Shown: positions 43,551 to 53,135 of the stretch, in pieces | Layout: each line of letters opens with the position of its first letter | Numbering within the stretch: position 1 is the stretch's first letter | Assembly: GCF_900199455.1 (NCBI RefSeq) | Contig: NZ_FZQR01000002.1 | Coordinates: 248,001-312,000 of the forward strand | Length of the DNA stretch: 64,000 bases | Reading direction: 5' to 3' | Source: Mesorhizobium carmichaelinearum | Lineage (GTDB): Bacteria > Pseudomonadota > Alphaproteobacteria > Rhizobiales > Rhizobiaceae | The notes under the pieces: generated by a model | The model's input: only the letters and a program-made list of their open reading frames with translations | Databases searched by the model: none | What the model was told of the DNA's origin: nothing | Made by a program: the position numbers and the translations under genes

Positions 43551-46500
43551 ACTTCTTCATCCACCGTCCGATCTTCGCCTCGGCGATCGCCATCATCATG
43601 GTGCTCGCCGGGACGATTTGCTATTTCCTGCTGCCGGTTTCGCAGTTCCCAGACATCACGCCGCCCCAGGTCGTGGTCAGCGCCCACTATCCGGGCGCCA
43701 GCGCGCAAGTCGTCGCCGACACGGTGACGACGCCGCTGGAGCAGCAGATCAACGGCGTGCAAGGCATGACCTACATGTCGTCGACGAGCTCCAATGACGG
43801 CTCCTCGACCATCACCATCACCTTCGATGTCGGCTATTCCCTGAGCACCGCCGCCGTCGACGTCCAGAACCGCGTCTCGCAGGCGGCGTCGTCGCTGCCG
43901 GCGATCGTCAACCAGGGCGGCGTGACGATCAAGAAGCAGAACCCGAACTTCGTCCTGATCGTCAACCTCACCTCGCCCGACAAGTCCGTCGATCCGGTGG
44001 CGCTGTCGAACCTTGCCTATCTGCAGGTCGTCGATCCGTTGAAGCGCCTGCAAGGCGTCGGCGACGTGCAGATCTTCGGCGAGCGGCGCTATTCGATGCG
44101 CGTCTGGCTCGACCCGGACAAGCTCGCCAATCTCGGTATCACCGCCGTCGATGTGCAGAATGCCATCGCCGAGCAGAACGTCCAGGTGGCTGCCGGCAAG
44201 ATCGGCCAGTCGCCGGCACCGGCCGGCACGGCTTTCGAGATGCAGGTCAACGCCGTCGGCCGCCTGAGTGACCCGAAGGAGTTCGGCGATATCGTCGTGC
44301 GAGCCAACACCGACACCGGTTCGCTGGTGCGGCTGCGCGACGTCGCGCGCATCGAGCTCGGCGCGCTGCAATATTCGTCCTCGGCCTTCTTCGGCAAGGA
44401 CCCGACCGTCGTGCTCGCCGTCTACCAGATGCCTGGTTCCAACGCGCTCGACCTTCAGCAGCGCGTCAAGGACAAGATGCAGGAGCTGTCGGCCCGTTTT
44501 CCGAAGGGCGTCTCCTACGCCATGCACTACGACACGACGCGCTTCGTCTCGGCGTCGATGCATGACGTTCTGATCACGCTCGGCGAAGCGCTGGTGCTCG
44601 TCGTTGCCGTGGTGTTCGTCTTCCTGCAGAGCTGGCGCACAACGATCATCCCGACCATCGCCATTCCGGTGTCTTTGGTGGCGACGCTCGTCGTCATGGA
44701 GATGATGGGCTTCTCGCTCAACATGCTGTCTTTGCTCGGCATGGTGCTGGCGATCGGCCTCGTCGTCGACGATGCCATCGTGGTGGTCGAGAATGTCGAA
44801 CGACAGCTCGAGGCCGGGCTGAAACCATTGGCGGCGACCAAGGCCGCCATGGCCGAAGTCACCGGTCCGATCATTGCCACCACCGCCGTGCTGATGGCCG
44901 TGTTCGTGCCGGTCGCCTTCATTCCCGGCGTTTCCGGCAAGCTCTACAACCAGTTCGCGCTGACGGTGGCGATTTCGGTCGGTATTTCCGCCTTCAATTC
45001 GCTGACGCTCAGCCCGGCGCTCAGTGCCGCCTTCCTGCGCCATCGCGGCGAGACGCAGTTCGTGCTGTTCCGCTGGTTCAATACAGGTTTCGACAAACTG
45101 TCGCATGCTTACGCTCATGGTGTGCGCATTCTTATCCGCTTGCGCTGGATCATGCTCGGCCTGTTCGCGGCCGGCCTGGTTGCCACCTATTTCGTTTGGC
45201 AGAAGCTGCCCTCGACCTTCCTCCCGGTCGAGGATCAGGGCTATTTCTTCGTCGTCATCCAGCTGCCGGACGGTGCCTCGCTTGAGCGCACCGACGCGGT
45301 GGCCCAGAAGGCGCGCGACATCCTCCAGGCAACCCCCGGCGTCGACATTGTCGGCTCGATCAGCGGCCTGAACTTCCTGACCAGTGCCGCGCAATCGAAC
45401 TCGGCGGTCGAGTTTGCCATTTTGAAGCCCTGGGAGGAGCGTACTCCCGACCAGAGCGCCTCAAAGCTCGTTGCCGATGTGCGCGGCAAGCTGTTGCAGA
45501 TACCGGAAGCCTTTGCGTTGAGTTTCGATCCGCCTTCGATACCGGGTATCGGCACCACGGGCGGCTTCGAATTCGTCGTCGAGGATCTCACCGGTCGCGG
45601 CAGCACGGCCCTCAACGACGCGACGCAAGCCGTGATCGCCGAGGCGCGCAAGCAGCCGGAAATCAATCCGCAGCAGCTGTTCTCGCCGTTCTCGACCTCG
45701 ACGCCGCAGTTCAACTACGACCTCGACCGCAGCAAGGCCAAACTGCTCGGCCTGAATCTGCCCGACGTCTTCAACACGCTGCAGATCTATCTCGGCTCGC
45801 TCTACGTGAACGACTTCAACCTGTTCGGCCGCACCTTCCGGGTGACCATCCAGGCCGACAAGGATGCACGTGCGGGCGCGGCCGACATTTCGCGGCTCTA
45901 TGTGCGCAATGCCTCCGGCGGCATGGTGCCACTCAGCACACTGGGCAAGCTCGTGCCCTTCGTCGGTCCGGAGACCGTGCCGCACTACAACAACAACGCG
46001 TCGGCCTCGATCAATGGCGGTGCCGCACCGGGCTTCTCCTCGGGCCAGGCGGTTGCCGCCATGGAACGGGCGGCTGCCACCGCGCTGCCCAGGGATTTCG
46101 GTTTCGAATGGACCGGCATCACCTTCCAGGAACTGAAGGCAGGATCGATCGCGTCCGTCGTCTTCGGCCTCGCCATCGTCTTCGTCTTCCTGATCCTGGC
46201 GGCGCAGTATGAGAGCTGGGCGATGCCGTTCATGGTGCTGCTCGCCGTGCCGCTCGCACTGTTCGGCGCGTTTGCCGCACTGTGGGTGCGCGGCATGCAG
46301 ATCGACGTCTACTCGCAGATCGGCTTCGTCATGCTGATCGGCCTGGCAGCGAAGAACGCCATCCTGATCGTCGAGTTCGCCAGACGGCGGCGCGAGGAAG
46401 GCCTCAGCATCGTCGAGGCGGCGATGGAAGCCGCGCGGCTGAGACTCCGGCCGATCCTGATGACGGCCTTCGCCTTCATCCTCGGCGTGCTGCCGCTGAT

Positions 46501-46720
46501 GTTCGCGACAGGCGCCGGTGCGGCAAGCCGCCAGTCGATCGGCACCACGGTGTTTGGCGGCATGGTCGCCGCGACCATCCTGTCGCTGGTGTTCGTGCCG
46601 GTCTTCTACGCGGTCATCGAACAGTTGCGGGAGCGCCGCGAAAGCGGCGAGCCCGCCTCCAAGCATACTGAACCAACTGCCGAACCCGCCTTCCCTCCCC
46701 TGGCGGAAGCGGCCGAATAA
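43544..46720 (+). CDS. RND multidrug efflux permease (AcrB/MexB type)
   Basis: The 1058-residue inner-membrane pump has 12 helices and the HAE1 motifs: the double aspartate in LGMVLAIGLVVDDAIVVVENVER, the conserved lysine in GLAAKNAILIVEFARRRREEG, and the drug-porter segments. GTG 43544 gives MVNFFIHRPIFASAIAIIMVLAG; an upstream ATG 43535 is too close to the GAGG. The gene precedes that of the adaptor protein, reversed from many acrAB operons. Confidence 0.94.
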   Translation: MVNFFIHRPIFASAIAIIMVLAGTICYFLLPVSQFPDITPPQVVVSAHYPGASAQVVADTVTTPLEQQINGVQGMTYMSSTSSNDGSSTITITFDVGYSLSTAAVDVQNRVSQAASSLPAIVNQGGVTIKKQNPNFVLIVNLTSPDKSVDPVALSNLAYLQVVDPLKRLQGVGDVQIFGERRYSMRVWLDPDKLANLGITAVDVQNAIAEQNVQVAAGKIGQSPAPAGTAFEMQVNAVGRLSDPKEFGDIVVRANTDTGSLVRLRDVARIELGALQYSSSAFFGKDPTVVLAVYQMPGSNALDLQQRVKDKMQELSARFPKGVSYAMHYDTTRFVSASMHDVLITLGEALVLVVAVVFVFLQSWRTTIIPTIAIPVSLVATLVVMEMMGFSLNMLSLLGMVLAIGLVVDDAIVVVENVERQLEAGLKPLAATKAAMAEVTGPIIATTAVLMAVFVPVAFIPGVSGKLYNQFALTVAISVGISAFNSLTLSPALSAAFLRHRGETQFVLFRWFNTGFDKLSHAYAHGVRILIRLRWIMLGLFAAGLVATYFVWQKLPSTFLPVEDQGYFFVVIQLPDGASLERTDAVAQKARDILQATPGVDIVGSISGLNFLTSAAQSNSAVEFAILKPWEERTPDQSASKLVADVRGKLLQIPEAFALSFDPPSIPGIGTTGGFEFVVEDLTGRGSTALNDATQAVIAEARKQPEINPQQLFSPFSTSTPQFNYDLDRSKAKLLGLNLPDVFNTLQIYLGSLYVNDFNLFGRTFRVTIQADKDARAGAADISRLYVRNASGGMVPLSTLGKLVPFVGPETVPHYNNNASASINGGAAPGFSSGQAVAAMERAAATALPRDFGFEWTGITFQELKAGSIASVVFGLAIVFVFLILAAQYESWAMPFMVLLAVPLALFGAFAALWVRGMQIDVYSQIGFVMLIGLAAKNAILIVEFARRRREEGLSIVEAAMEAARLRLRPILMTAFAFILGVLPLMFATGAGAASRQSIGTTVFGGMVAATILSLVFVPVFYAVIEQLRERRESGEPASKHTEPTAEPAFPPLAEAAE

Positions 46721-46735
46721 GATTGGAGAAATATT

Positions 46736-47887
46736 ATGCGTAAATGGAAAATTGCGTTGGGAACGGCGGTCGCGCTGGGTGCGATCTCGGTGGCGAGCGT
46801 CCACCTGCTCGACATGGGCAATCTCAGGCTGAGCGCCAGCACGGCTGGGGCTGCGCCCGCTCCTGCGGCATTCGTGATGCCGGTGCCGGTGGCAAACGTC
46901 GTCAAGAAGACGATCCCGATCTATCTCGACTATGCCGCCCGCATCGAGCCTATTCGCAGCATCACGCTGCAGGCCCGCGTGCCTGGCTACCTACAGGAAC
47001 AGACGGCGCAAGACGGCGCCGATGTCCGGCAAGGCGACATTCTCTACAAGATCTCGCCTGACGACTTCCAGGCCGCGCTCGACCAGGCAAAAGCCCAGGT
47101 CCAGCGCGATACGGCGACGCTCGACTATGCGCGGTCCAATCTCGGCCGCGGCACCGAGCTCGCCAAGAGCGGTTATCTGGACAAGGACAGCTTCGACCAG
47201 CGCACCAGCACCTTGCGTGAAGCGCAGGCGTCGCTGGCGCTCAACCAGGCGGCCGTGCGCACGGCGGAGCTCAATCTGAGCTACGCCGAGATCCATGCTC
47301 CGTTCACCGGGCGCCTGGGTCGCAATCAGGCTTCGGTCGGCACGCTGGTCAGCGTCGCCGGCACGGTGCTCAACACGCTGGTGCAGCTCGACCCGATCTA
47401 TGTCACCTTCAATCCGAGCGAGACGGATCTGGCCGAGATCGAGCAGGCCCGCGCGGCCGGCCCGATCGATGTCGAGGTTCTGCTTCCGGGTGAGACCGAG
47501 TCGACCCAGAAGGGTGAACTCACCTTCATCGACAACACAGTCGACCACTCGACCGGCACGATCACCGCACGCGCCACAATCGGCAACGCCAAGTTCATGC
47601 TGATGCCGGGCCAGTATGTTCGCGTGCGGCTGCATATCAGGCAACAGCCCGATGCGCTGATGGTGCCGCAGACGGCACTGGGTTCGAGCCAGCTCGGCAA
47701 ATATCTCTACGTCGTCGGCAAGGGCAACACGGTCGACCAGCGGCTGGTCTCACTCGGCCCGACCAGCGGCGATCTGGTGGCCATCCTGAGCGGCGTTGCC
47801 GAAGGCGACCAGGTTATAACTGGCAATCTGCAGAAGATCGGACCTGGAATGCCGATCTCGCCACTGCCACAGAAACCGGCTACCTGA
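46736..47887 (+). CDS. RND efflux membrane fusion protein (AcrA type)
   Basis: The 383-residue periplasmic adaptor has an N-terminal hydrophobic segment (IALGTAVALGAISVASVHLLD), a lipoyl-like half (ARVPGYLQEQTAQDGADVRQGDILYKIS), a helical hairpin (LDQAKAQVQRDTATLDYARSNLGR...) and a beta-barrel region (FTGRLGRNQASVGTLVS). It lacks a lipobox cysteine, so it is probably anchored by its helix. No outer-membrane channel gene follows in this operon. Confidence 0.92.
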   Translation: MRKWKIALGTAVALGAISVASVHLLDMGNLRLSASTAGAAPAPAAFVMPVPVANVVKKTIPIYLDYAARIEPIRSITLQARVPGYLQEQTAQDGADVRQGDILYKISPDDFQAALDQAKAQVQRDTATLDYARSNLGRGTELAKSGYLDKDSFDQRTSTLREAQASLALNQAAVRTAELNLSYAEIHAPFTGRLGRNQASVGTLVSVAGTVLNTLVQLDPIYVTFNPSETDLAEIEQARAAGPIDVEVLLPGETESTQKGELTFIDNTVDHSTGTITARATIGNAKFMLMPGQYVRVRLHIRQQPDALMVPQTALGSSQLGKYLYVVGKGNTVDQRLVSLGPTSGDLVAILSGVAEGDQVITGNLQKIGPGMPISPLPQKPAT

Positions 47888-47913
47888 ATCCCCCGCAGGC
47901 CCGGTTTTTGCGC

Positions 47914-47952
47914 GGCGCCCCGGCCTTCCCACAGGTCGGGGCGCCATTTTTT
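47914..47952. terminator. Strong terminator after the RND operon
   Basis: A 13-bp stem GGCGCCCCGGCCT/AGGTCGGGGCGCC (one mismatch) with a six-base loop is followed by ATTTTTT on the plus strand. It ends exactly at the stop codon of the convergent LysR gene, so it can insulate both directions. Confidence 0.8.
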
Positions 47953-48860
47953 CAAGTCGTGGGCGCCGCTTTCACGAGCAGGCCGACAAGAGCGGCGACA
48001 TCGGCGCGGTCGGCCTTGGCCGGCGGCATGAAGGCGCAATAGGGGTGACCGAGGCGCACCGAAACGGAGGACAGCGCAATCAGGCGGCCGGCCTCCAGAT
48101 CGGCCTGCGCCATCACCCGCTGGCCGAGCGCTACCCCCAGACCCAGTCTCGCTGAAGCGATCGCCAGACTGGACAAGCCAACACGGCGTCCATGCGACGG
48201 GTCGGGCGAGCGGCTGCCGCCGCATGCAGCGAACCAGTCAGCCCATGTCGGGTGCGAGGCATAGTTCGGGCCCCAATTGGTGTGGATGAACAGGCTCTCG
48301 TGCAGCTCCGTGAGCTCCGGATCGCCATTGCCGTGCCGGTGCCAGAATTCCGGCGCGCAGACCGGCAGCACGTCGTCATGGACGAGGCGGACCATCCGCA
48401 GGCCGGGATAGTGATAGTCGCCATAGGAGATGCGCAGGTCGACATTTTGGCGCATCAGGTCGATCGGATCGTCTTCCGCCCGCACATCGATCGCCATATG
48501 CGGGAAGGCCTCGAGAAGCGCCGCCAGCCTCGGCGCCAACCATAGCTCGGCCAGCGAAAACGGCACGCTGACGACAAGGCGCGTTCGCAAGCCGCCTTCC
48601 AGCATGCGCTGGCCAATGGCGGCGATGTCGCCCAGCGCACGCGCGGTCTGCGGATAGATGGCATGGCCGGCATCTGTCAGCGTGATGCGGTTGCCCGTGC
48701 GCACGAACAACTGCTTGCCGAACCAGCTTTCGAGATTGCGGATCTGCTGGCTGACCGCCGCCGAGGACACGCCAAGCTCGCTCGCGGCCAAAGTGAAGCT
48801 GCCGGCGCGGGCGGCCACCTCGAAGGCCTTGATCGCGTTCAGCGGCGGCAGTTTCTCCAC
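47952..48860 (-). CDS. LysR family regulator (GcvA-like)
   Basis: The 302-residue protein has a helix-turn-helix in LNAIKAFEVAARAGSFTLAASELGVSSAAVSQQIRNLESWFG (residues about 7-48). GTG 48860 has GGAG 6 bases upstream and gives the standard VEKLPPLNAIKAF start; a longer frame to 48956 has an unconserved leader. It is divergent from the 2-oxoglutarate oxygenase gene with a 101-base gap, so it probably controls that gene. Confidence 0.88.
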   Translation of the reverse strand: MEKLPPLNAIKAFEVAARAGSFTLAASELGVSSAAVSQQIRNLESWFGKQLFVRTGNRITLTDAGHAIYPQTARALGDIAAIGQRMLEGGLRTRLVVSVPFSLAELWLAPRLAALLEAFPHMAIDVRAEDDPIDLMRQNVDLRISYGDYHYPGLRMVRLVHDDVLPVCAPEFWHRHGNGDPELTELHESLFIHTNWGPNYASHPTWADWFAACGGSRSPDPSHGRRVGLSSLAIASARLGLGVALGQRVMAQADLEAGRLIALSSVSVRLGHPYCAFMPPAKADRADVAALVGLLVKAAPTT

Positions 48861-48961
48861 GCCAGGCTCCACAAGTTTTTCTTGGGCAATCCTAATAATT
48901 TTCCCCGTTGAGAGAAAGAATTTTTTGCCATCTTCTGTACCCAACCTATGGAGCACGCGAC

Positions 48962-49750
48962 ATGAAAGACATTCTCGATCTCGACCGCTATCCGCTCGAC
49001 CGCGAAGGCAGCGCCGAATGGAAACGCCTCGTCGAACAGTCGATTGAAGCCCTCAGAGCCGACGGCATGTTCAACCTCGAAGGCTTTTTGCGGCCCGGCG
49101 TCGCCGAACAGGCGGTGCGGGAAATCAAGCCGGTGATGGACACGCAGTCCCATGTCCACAAGCGCATGCACAACATCTACTTCAAGCCCGATATCCCCGA
49201 ACTCGCACCTGAGCATCCCGCGCTGCGCAAGGTCGAAACCATCAGCCACACTGTCTGCGCCGACCAGATTCCCGGCAGCACCGTGCTTGCCATCTACGAG
49301 TATGAACCGCTGGTGCGGTTCCTGGCAGCGACGATGGGCAAGGAAAAACTGCATGTCATGCAGGATCCGCTGGCCCGCACCAATGTCATGGCCTATCGCG
49401 CCGGCGAGGCGTTGAACTGGCATTTCGACCGTTCGGAATTCACCACGACGCTGCTGCTGCAGCAGGCGGAGCGCGGCGGCGACCTCGAATACCGCACCGA
49501 TCTCAGGTCGGATGACAACCCGAACTATGAGGGCGTCGCGCGGTTGCTCGAAGGCCGTGATCCCGACGCAAGAATCCTGCGCATGAAGCCGGGCACGCTG
49601 AATGTCTTTCGCGGCAAGAACACCGCGCACCGTGTCACCACGGTCGAAGGCGAGCGCGAACGCATGATTGCGGTGTTTTCCTACTATGAGAAGCCGGGTG
49701 TGATGTTCAGCACCGAAGAGCGCGTCGGCTTCTACGGCCGGGCAGCCTGA
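48962..49750 (+). CDS. 2-oxoglutarate/Fe(II) oxygenase (HalD/ArpA-like)
   Basis: The 262-residue protein has iron ligands in NWHFDRSEF (His about 154, Asp about 156) and TAHRVTT (His about 223), with a likely 2-oxoglutarate arginine in EGERERMIAVFSY. The fold resembles the free amino acid oxygenases of the HalD/BesD group. The presence of HxD rather than HxG makes hydroxylation likelier than halogenation. The ATG 48962 has TGGAG upstream. It is followed by a GntR gene and two dehydratases, which suggests a hydroxylation step in a catabolic route. Confidence 0.78.
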   Translation: MKDILDLDRYPLDREGSAEWKRLVEQSIEALRADGMFNLEGFLRPGVAEQAVREIKPVMDTQSHVHKRMHNIYFKPDIPELAPEHPALRKVETISHTVCADQIPGSTVLAIYEYEPLVRFLAATMGKEKLHVMQDPLARTNVMAYRAGEALNWHFDRSEFTTTLLLQQAERGGDLEYRTDLRSDDNPNYEGVARLLEGRDPDARILRMKPGTLNVFRGKNTAHRVTTVEGERERMIAVFSYYEKPGVMFSTEERVGFYGRAA

Positions 49751-49802
49751 GCCGTCCCAACTCATCGACCGGGTTGAAAAAATCCGAAAATGCCATCTTG
49801 TT

Positions 49803-49825
49803 AGATTGTCGACAATCTGATTGTC
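49803..49825. promoter_or_regulatory. GntR operator: perfect palindrome with a third half-site
   Basis: AGATTGTCGACAATCT (49803-49818) is a perfect 16-base palindrome, and a further ATTGTC half-site lies at 49820-49825 that pairs with GACAAT. The GT-N2-AC core is typical of FadR-type GntR sites. It lies 37 bases before the GntR start, so autoregulation is likely. Confidence 0.7.
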
Positions 49826-49854
49826 TTGCCTTCTGTTCTCGCTGGAGTGGCCGG

Positions 49855-50547
49855 ATGGTGAAGACGGATTTCAGCCCGATTGCCGACACGACGCGCCGCG
49901 CCGAAATCGTCGCGCTGCTGCGGCGCGCGATCCTGACCGGTCAGCTGGAACCCGGCCAGAAGCTCAACGAGCTCAGGATTTCCGAGCAGATGCGGGTCAG
50001 CCGCGCGCCATTGCGCGAGGCGATGCGCGAGTTGGTGCAGGAAGGTCTCCTGACCAGCATTCCCTATGCCGGCACCTTCGTCATCGATGTCACCGCCAAG
50101 GACATCGACGATGCCTATTCGCTCAACCAGGTGCTGGACGAGTTCGCTATCGAGCGCACATGGCCGCTGCGCGACCAGCGTTTCTTCGATGAACTTGACC
50201 GCCGCCACGAGGCGGTGAAGCAGGCGACACGCAACCTCGACACCACAAGGCAGATCGAAACGGCGCTGCAACTGCATGGGCTGATCTATGAATGGGCCGA
50301 CAATTCCGTGCTGCTGGAAACCTGGCAGCGGCTGACCAGCCGGCTGCAGATGTATTTCGCGCTGCACCAGCATGCGCGCAACGAGCCGGTGCCGGCCGAA
50401 GACGTCCACGAGACTTACGTGCAACTGATGAAGGGCACCGACATGCGCGCTGCCCAGCGCCATGCCCGCGAGCATATCCACCTCGATTTCGAACAGCTGC
50501 TTTCTTACGCACGCGGCCTCGAACAGCGCCCATCAAGGGGCGCCTGA
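49855..50547 (+). CDS. GntR family regulator (FadR/FCD type)
   Basis: The 230-residue protein has an N-terminal winged helix (ALLRRAILTGQLEPGQKLNELRISEQMRVSRAPLREAMRELVQEGLL, residues about 19-65) and an all-helical FCD ligand domain (DIDDAYSLNQVLDEFAIERTW..., HETYVQLMKGTDMRAAQRHAREHI with metal-binding histidines). ATG 49855 has GGAG about 8 bases upstream. It precedes the two dehydratase genes and is likely their repressor. Confidence 0.92.
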   Translation: MVKTDFSPIADTTRRAEIVALLRRAILTGQLEPGQKLNELRISEQMRVSRAPLREAMRELVQEGLLTSIPYAGTFVIDVTAKDIDDAYSLNQVLDEFAIERTWPLRDQRFFDELDRRHEAVKQATRNLDTTRQIETALQLHGLIYEWADNSVLLETWQRLTSRLQMYFALHQHARNEPVPAEDVHETYVQLMKGTDMRAAQRHAREHIHLDFEQLLSYARGLEQRPSRGA

Positions 50548-50583
50548 TCAATTCCCCAGACATTGTAGCCAGCGGACAGACAC

Positions 50584-51687
50584 GTGCAGATCAAATCCAT
50601 CAAAGCCTACCATGTCGTGCAGCCCTTCGTGGATGGGCCCTACCGGATGTCCAAGGGGCGCCAGGCCGACGCCTTCGACGCGGTGATCGTGGCCATCACC
50701 GCCGACAGCGGTCTGACCGGCTGGGGCGAGATGGCGCCGCTCGGCAATTTCTACTCGGCCGCCTTCCCGGCCGGCGCCCGCGCTGGCGTACCGGAAATCG
50801 CGCCGCATCTCATCGGCCACGATCCGCGCGGCCTGGCCAGCATCGGCCGGCTGATGGACACGGTGTTCAAGGGCCATCCCTACATCAAATCGGCGCTCGA
50901 CATGGCCTGCTGGGATCTCGCCGCGCGCGCCGCCGACGTGCCCCTGGTGACCATGCTCGGCGGCCGCGAGAGCGATATGGCGGAGACCTACCGGGTCGTC
51001 ACCCACGGTACGCTCGATCAGATGGCGGCACTGGCAAAAAGGATCATCGCAGAGGGCTGTCGCCGTTTGCAGGTCAAGGTCGGCGGCAATGTGCACGACG
51101 ACATCGAGCGGGTAACGACAGTCGCCTCGGTCGTGCCGAAAGGTACGGTGATTTTCTGCGACGCCAATGCCGGCTGGACACCGTATCAGGCACGGCAGTT
51201 CGCCGATGCCACGCGTGGCATCGACTACACGTTCGAGCAGCCTTGCATGACGATCGATGAGAACATGACGGTGCGCCGCATGCTCGACAAGCCGATGGTG
51301 CTCGACGAATCCGTGACGTCGCTGGAAGAGATGCTCGAGATTCACCGCCTGGGTGCGGCCGACGGATTGACGCTGAAAATCTCGCGGCTGGGCGGCGTGA
51401 CCAGGACCCGGCAGATCCGCGACGTTGCCGTTGATCTTGGCTTCATGATCACTGTCGAGGACACGGGCGGCGCAGAGATCGACACAGCGGCGATGGCACA
51501 TCTATCGCTGTCTACGCCGCAAGAGCGGCGATTGCATGCCATTGCCTTCCATGAATGGGTGACGGTGCGCACGGCCTTCAACGCCCCGCCGGCCACCGGC
51601 AGCCATATGGGCATTCCGGATGGGCCTGGCCTCGGCATCGACGTGGACCCGAGCCTGCTCGGCAAGCCTTTCTTCGAGATCGGCTGA
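50584..51687 (+). CDS. Enolase-superfamily dehydratase, cis-3-hydroxyproline dehydratase-like
   Basis: The 367-residue protein of the mandelate racemase group has likely catalytic lysines in LQVKVGG (Lys about 165) and LKISRLGG (about 265), and metal ligands at CDANAGW (Asp about 193), FEQPC (Glu about 218) and LDESV (Asp about 241). Segments ARAGVPEIAPHLIGHDP and GHPYIKSALDMACWDL match my recollection of cis-3-hydroxy-L-proline dehydratase and hydroxyproline-betaine epimerase groups. The substrate is probably a cyclic amino acid or derivative, but this is by resemblance. The start is a GTG at 50584. Confidence 0.8.
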   Translation: MQIKSIKAYHVVQPFVDGPYRMSKGRQADAFDAVIVAITADSGLTGWGEMAPLGNFYSAAFPAGARAGVPEIAPHLIGHDPRGLASIGRLMDTVFKGHPYIKSALDMACWDLAARAADVPLVTMLGGRESDMAETYRVVTHGTLDQMAALAKRIIAEGCRRLQVKVGGNVHDDIERVTTVASVVPKGTVIFCDANAGWTPYQARQFADATRGIDYTFEQPCMTIDENMTVRRMLDKPMVLDESVTSLEEMLEIHRLGAADGLTLKISRLGGVTRTRQIRDVAVDLGFMITVEDTGGAEIDTAAMAHLSLSTPQERRLHAIAFHEWVTVRTAFNAPPATGSHMGIPDGPGLGIDVDPSLLGKPFFEIG

Positions 51688-51688
51688 G

Positions 51689-52873
51689 ATGAAAATCCGC
51701 AGCATCAAGGCCACGCCGATCAATCTGCGCCTCGAAGCGCCCTATGGCTGGGTCTTTGGCGAACTCGACGGCTTTTCGCAGACCATTGTCGAGGTCGAAA
51801 CCGAAGATGGGCTGATCGGCCTCGGCGAGGCGCCGACGCCGGCGGCGGCCGCGATCATCAATGGTGTTTTGGCCGAGCGCCTAGTCGGCCGCGATGCTTT
51901 CGACATTGCCGGCGCCGAGCATGTCTGCCTGCCCTACTGGACCGGTGTGCAGTCGATCAACGACCGCACGCGCATCATGGCCTTCGGCGCGATAGAGATG
52001 GCTCTGTGGGACCTGCGCGGCAAGGCGTGGAACCAGCCGCTCTATCAGCTGCTTGGCGGCGCGGTGCGCAAGGACATACCGTTCACCGATTATTTCTCGC
52101 TGCGCGGCGACGGACCCAAGGTGAAAGGCGAGACGACGCCGGAGGAAGTCGCCGACTATTGCGTCGAACTGCACGAGACGCATGGCACGACCTTCTTCGA
52201 AGGCAAATTCTCGACCGAAGACCCGAAAATCTCGCTGAGAATGGTCGAGCTGATCCGCGAAAGGCTCGGCGATGAGGCGATGATCCGCATCGATTCCAAC
52301 CAGGCCTATTCGCTGGCGACGGCGCGGCGGCTGGCGCGGCCGCTCGAAGATCTCGGCGTGCGCAACTGGGAAGATCCGGTGGCGACCATCGAGGAGATGC
52401 GCCAGTTGCGGCAGCATTGCTCGATCCCGTTCTCGACCCACAACATCGACATTGCGCGCGCCATGGACCTCAAGGTTCCCGACGCCTTCGTCGGCAATCC
52501 GACGACGCATGGCGGCATCGGCCGCCTGCTGCGCTTCGTCGGCGCCTGCGAGCACGCCGGCGTCGATTTCTGGTGCTACAGCGGCGACAGCGGCATCGGC
52601 AGCGCCGCCTACCTGCATCTGTGTGCAGCGCTCGGCTGGATCCGGGAGCCGAACCAGTCGCTGTTTCGCATGCAGCCCATGGACATCACCGAGGAAGGGC
52701 CGTTTTCGCCGAGGAACAATGTCGTGCGCGTGCCGGAGGGACCCGGTCTCGGTGTCACGCTGTCGCAGAAAAACCTCGCGGCCTGCCATCGCGATTTCAC
52801 CGAGAACGGCCCGTGCAACAAATATCATGACCCGGCAAGGCCCGGCACATATCGCCGCCTGCCGGTGAACTAG
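51689..52873 (+). CDS. Enolase-superfamily dehydratase, glucarate dehydratase-like
   Basis: The 394-residue protein starts one base after the stop of the other dehydratase. It has FEGKFSTEDP (catalytic Lys about 173), DSNQAYS (metal Asp about 202), WEDPVAT (Glu about 228) and the FSTHNIDI segment (about 248-255) typical of the glucarate dehydratase subgroup, with a late CYSGDSGIGSAAYLHL. The expected catalytic His of the family seems replaced by a Tyr-Ser-Gly-Asp stretch, so specificity may have shifted. It may act on an acid sugar or on the product of the previous enzyme. Confidence 0.8.
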   Translation: MKIRSIKATPINLRLEAPYGWVFGELDGFSQTIVEVETEDGLIGLGEAPTPAAAAIINGVLAERLVGRDAFDIAGAEHVCLPYWTGVQSINDRTRIMAFGAIEMALWDLRGKAWNQPLYQLLGGAVRKDIPFTDYFSLRGDGPKVKGETTPEEVADYCVELHETHGTTFFEGKFSTEDPKISLRMVELIRERLGDEAMIRIDSNQAYSLATARRLARPLEDLGVRNWEDPVATIEEMRQLRQHCSIPFSTHNIDIARAMDLKVPDAFVGNPTTHGGIGRLLRFVGACEHAGVDFWCYSGDSGIGSAAYLHLCAALGWIREPNQSLFRMQPMDITEEGPFSPRNNVVRVPEGPGLGVTLSQKNLAACHRDFTENGPCNKYHDPARPGTYRRLPVN

Positions 52874-53135
52874 AAGACAGAGAAGGAAAGGAGACCAGCC
52901 AACAACAAAGGTCCGCCGCAGCGATCTGGATCGCCACGGCAGGATCTGACGGGTGGAAGCATTGCCTCAAGAAATCTGACCCCTGCGCCGCAAGGATCGG
53001 ATGGACCAGAAAAGACAGCATGCTACAGTCCGGGTCGACCGACTTCGTTGATGGCCGGGACAGGAGAACTCCTCGGAATTACGTCAACCGGAAGTGCATC
53101 TTCAGCCATAAGAAACAGGGGAAAGGGTTAAACCC

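Noticed and set aside
43220..45394. A 724-residue minus-strand frame over the RND permease
   Set aside because: It is the low-complexity antisense of a high-GC gene, rich in Arg, His, Asp and Gln, with no domain.
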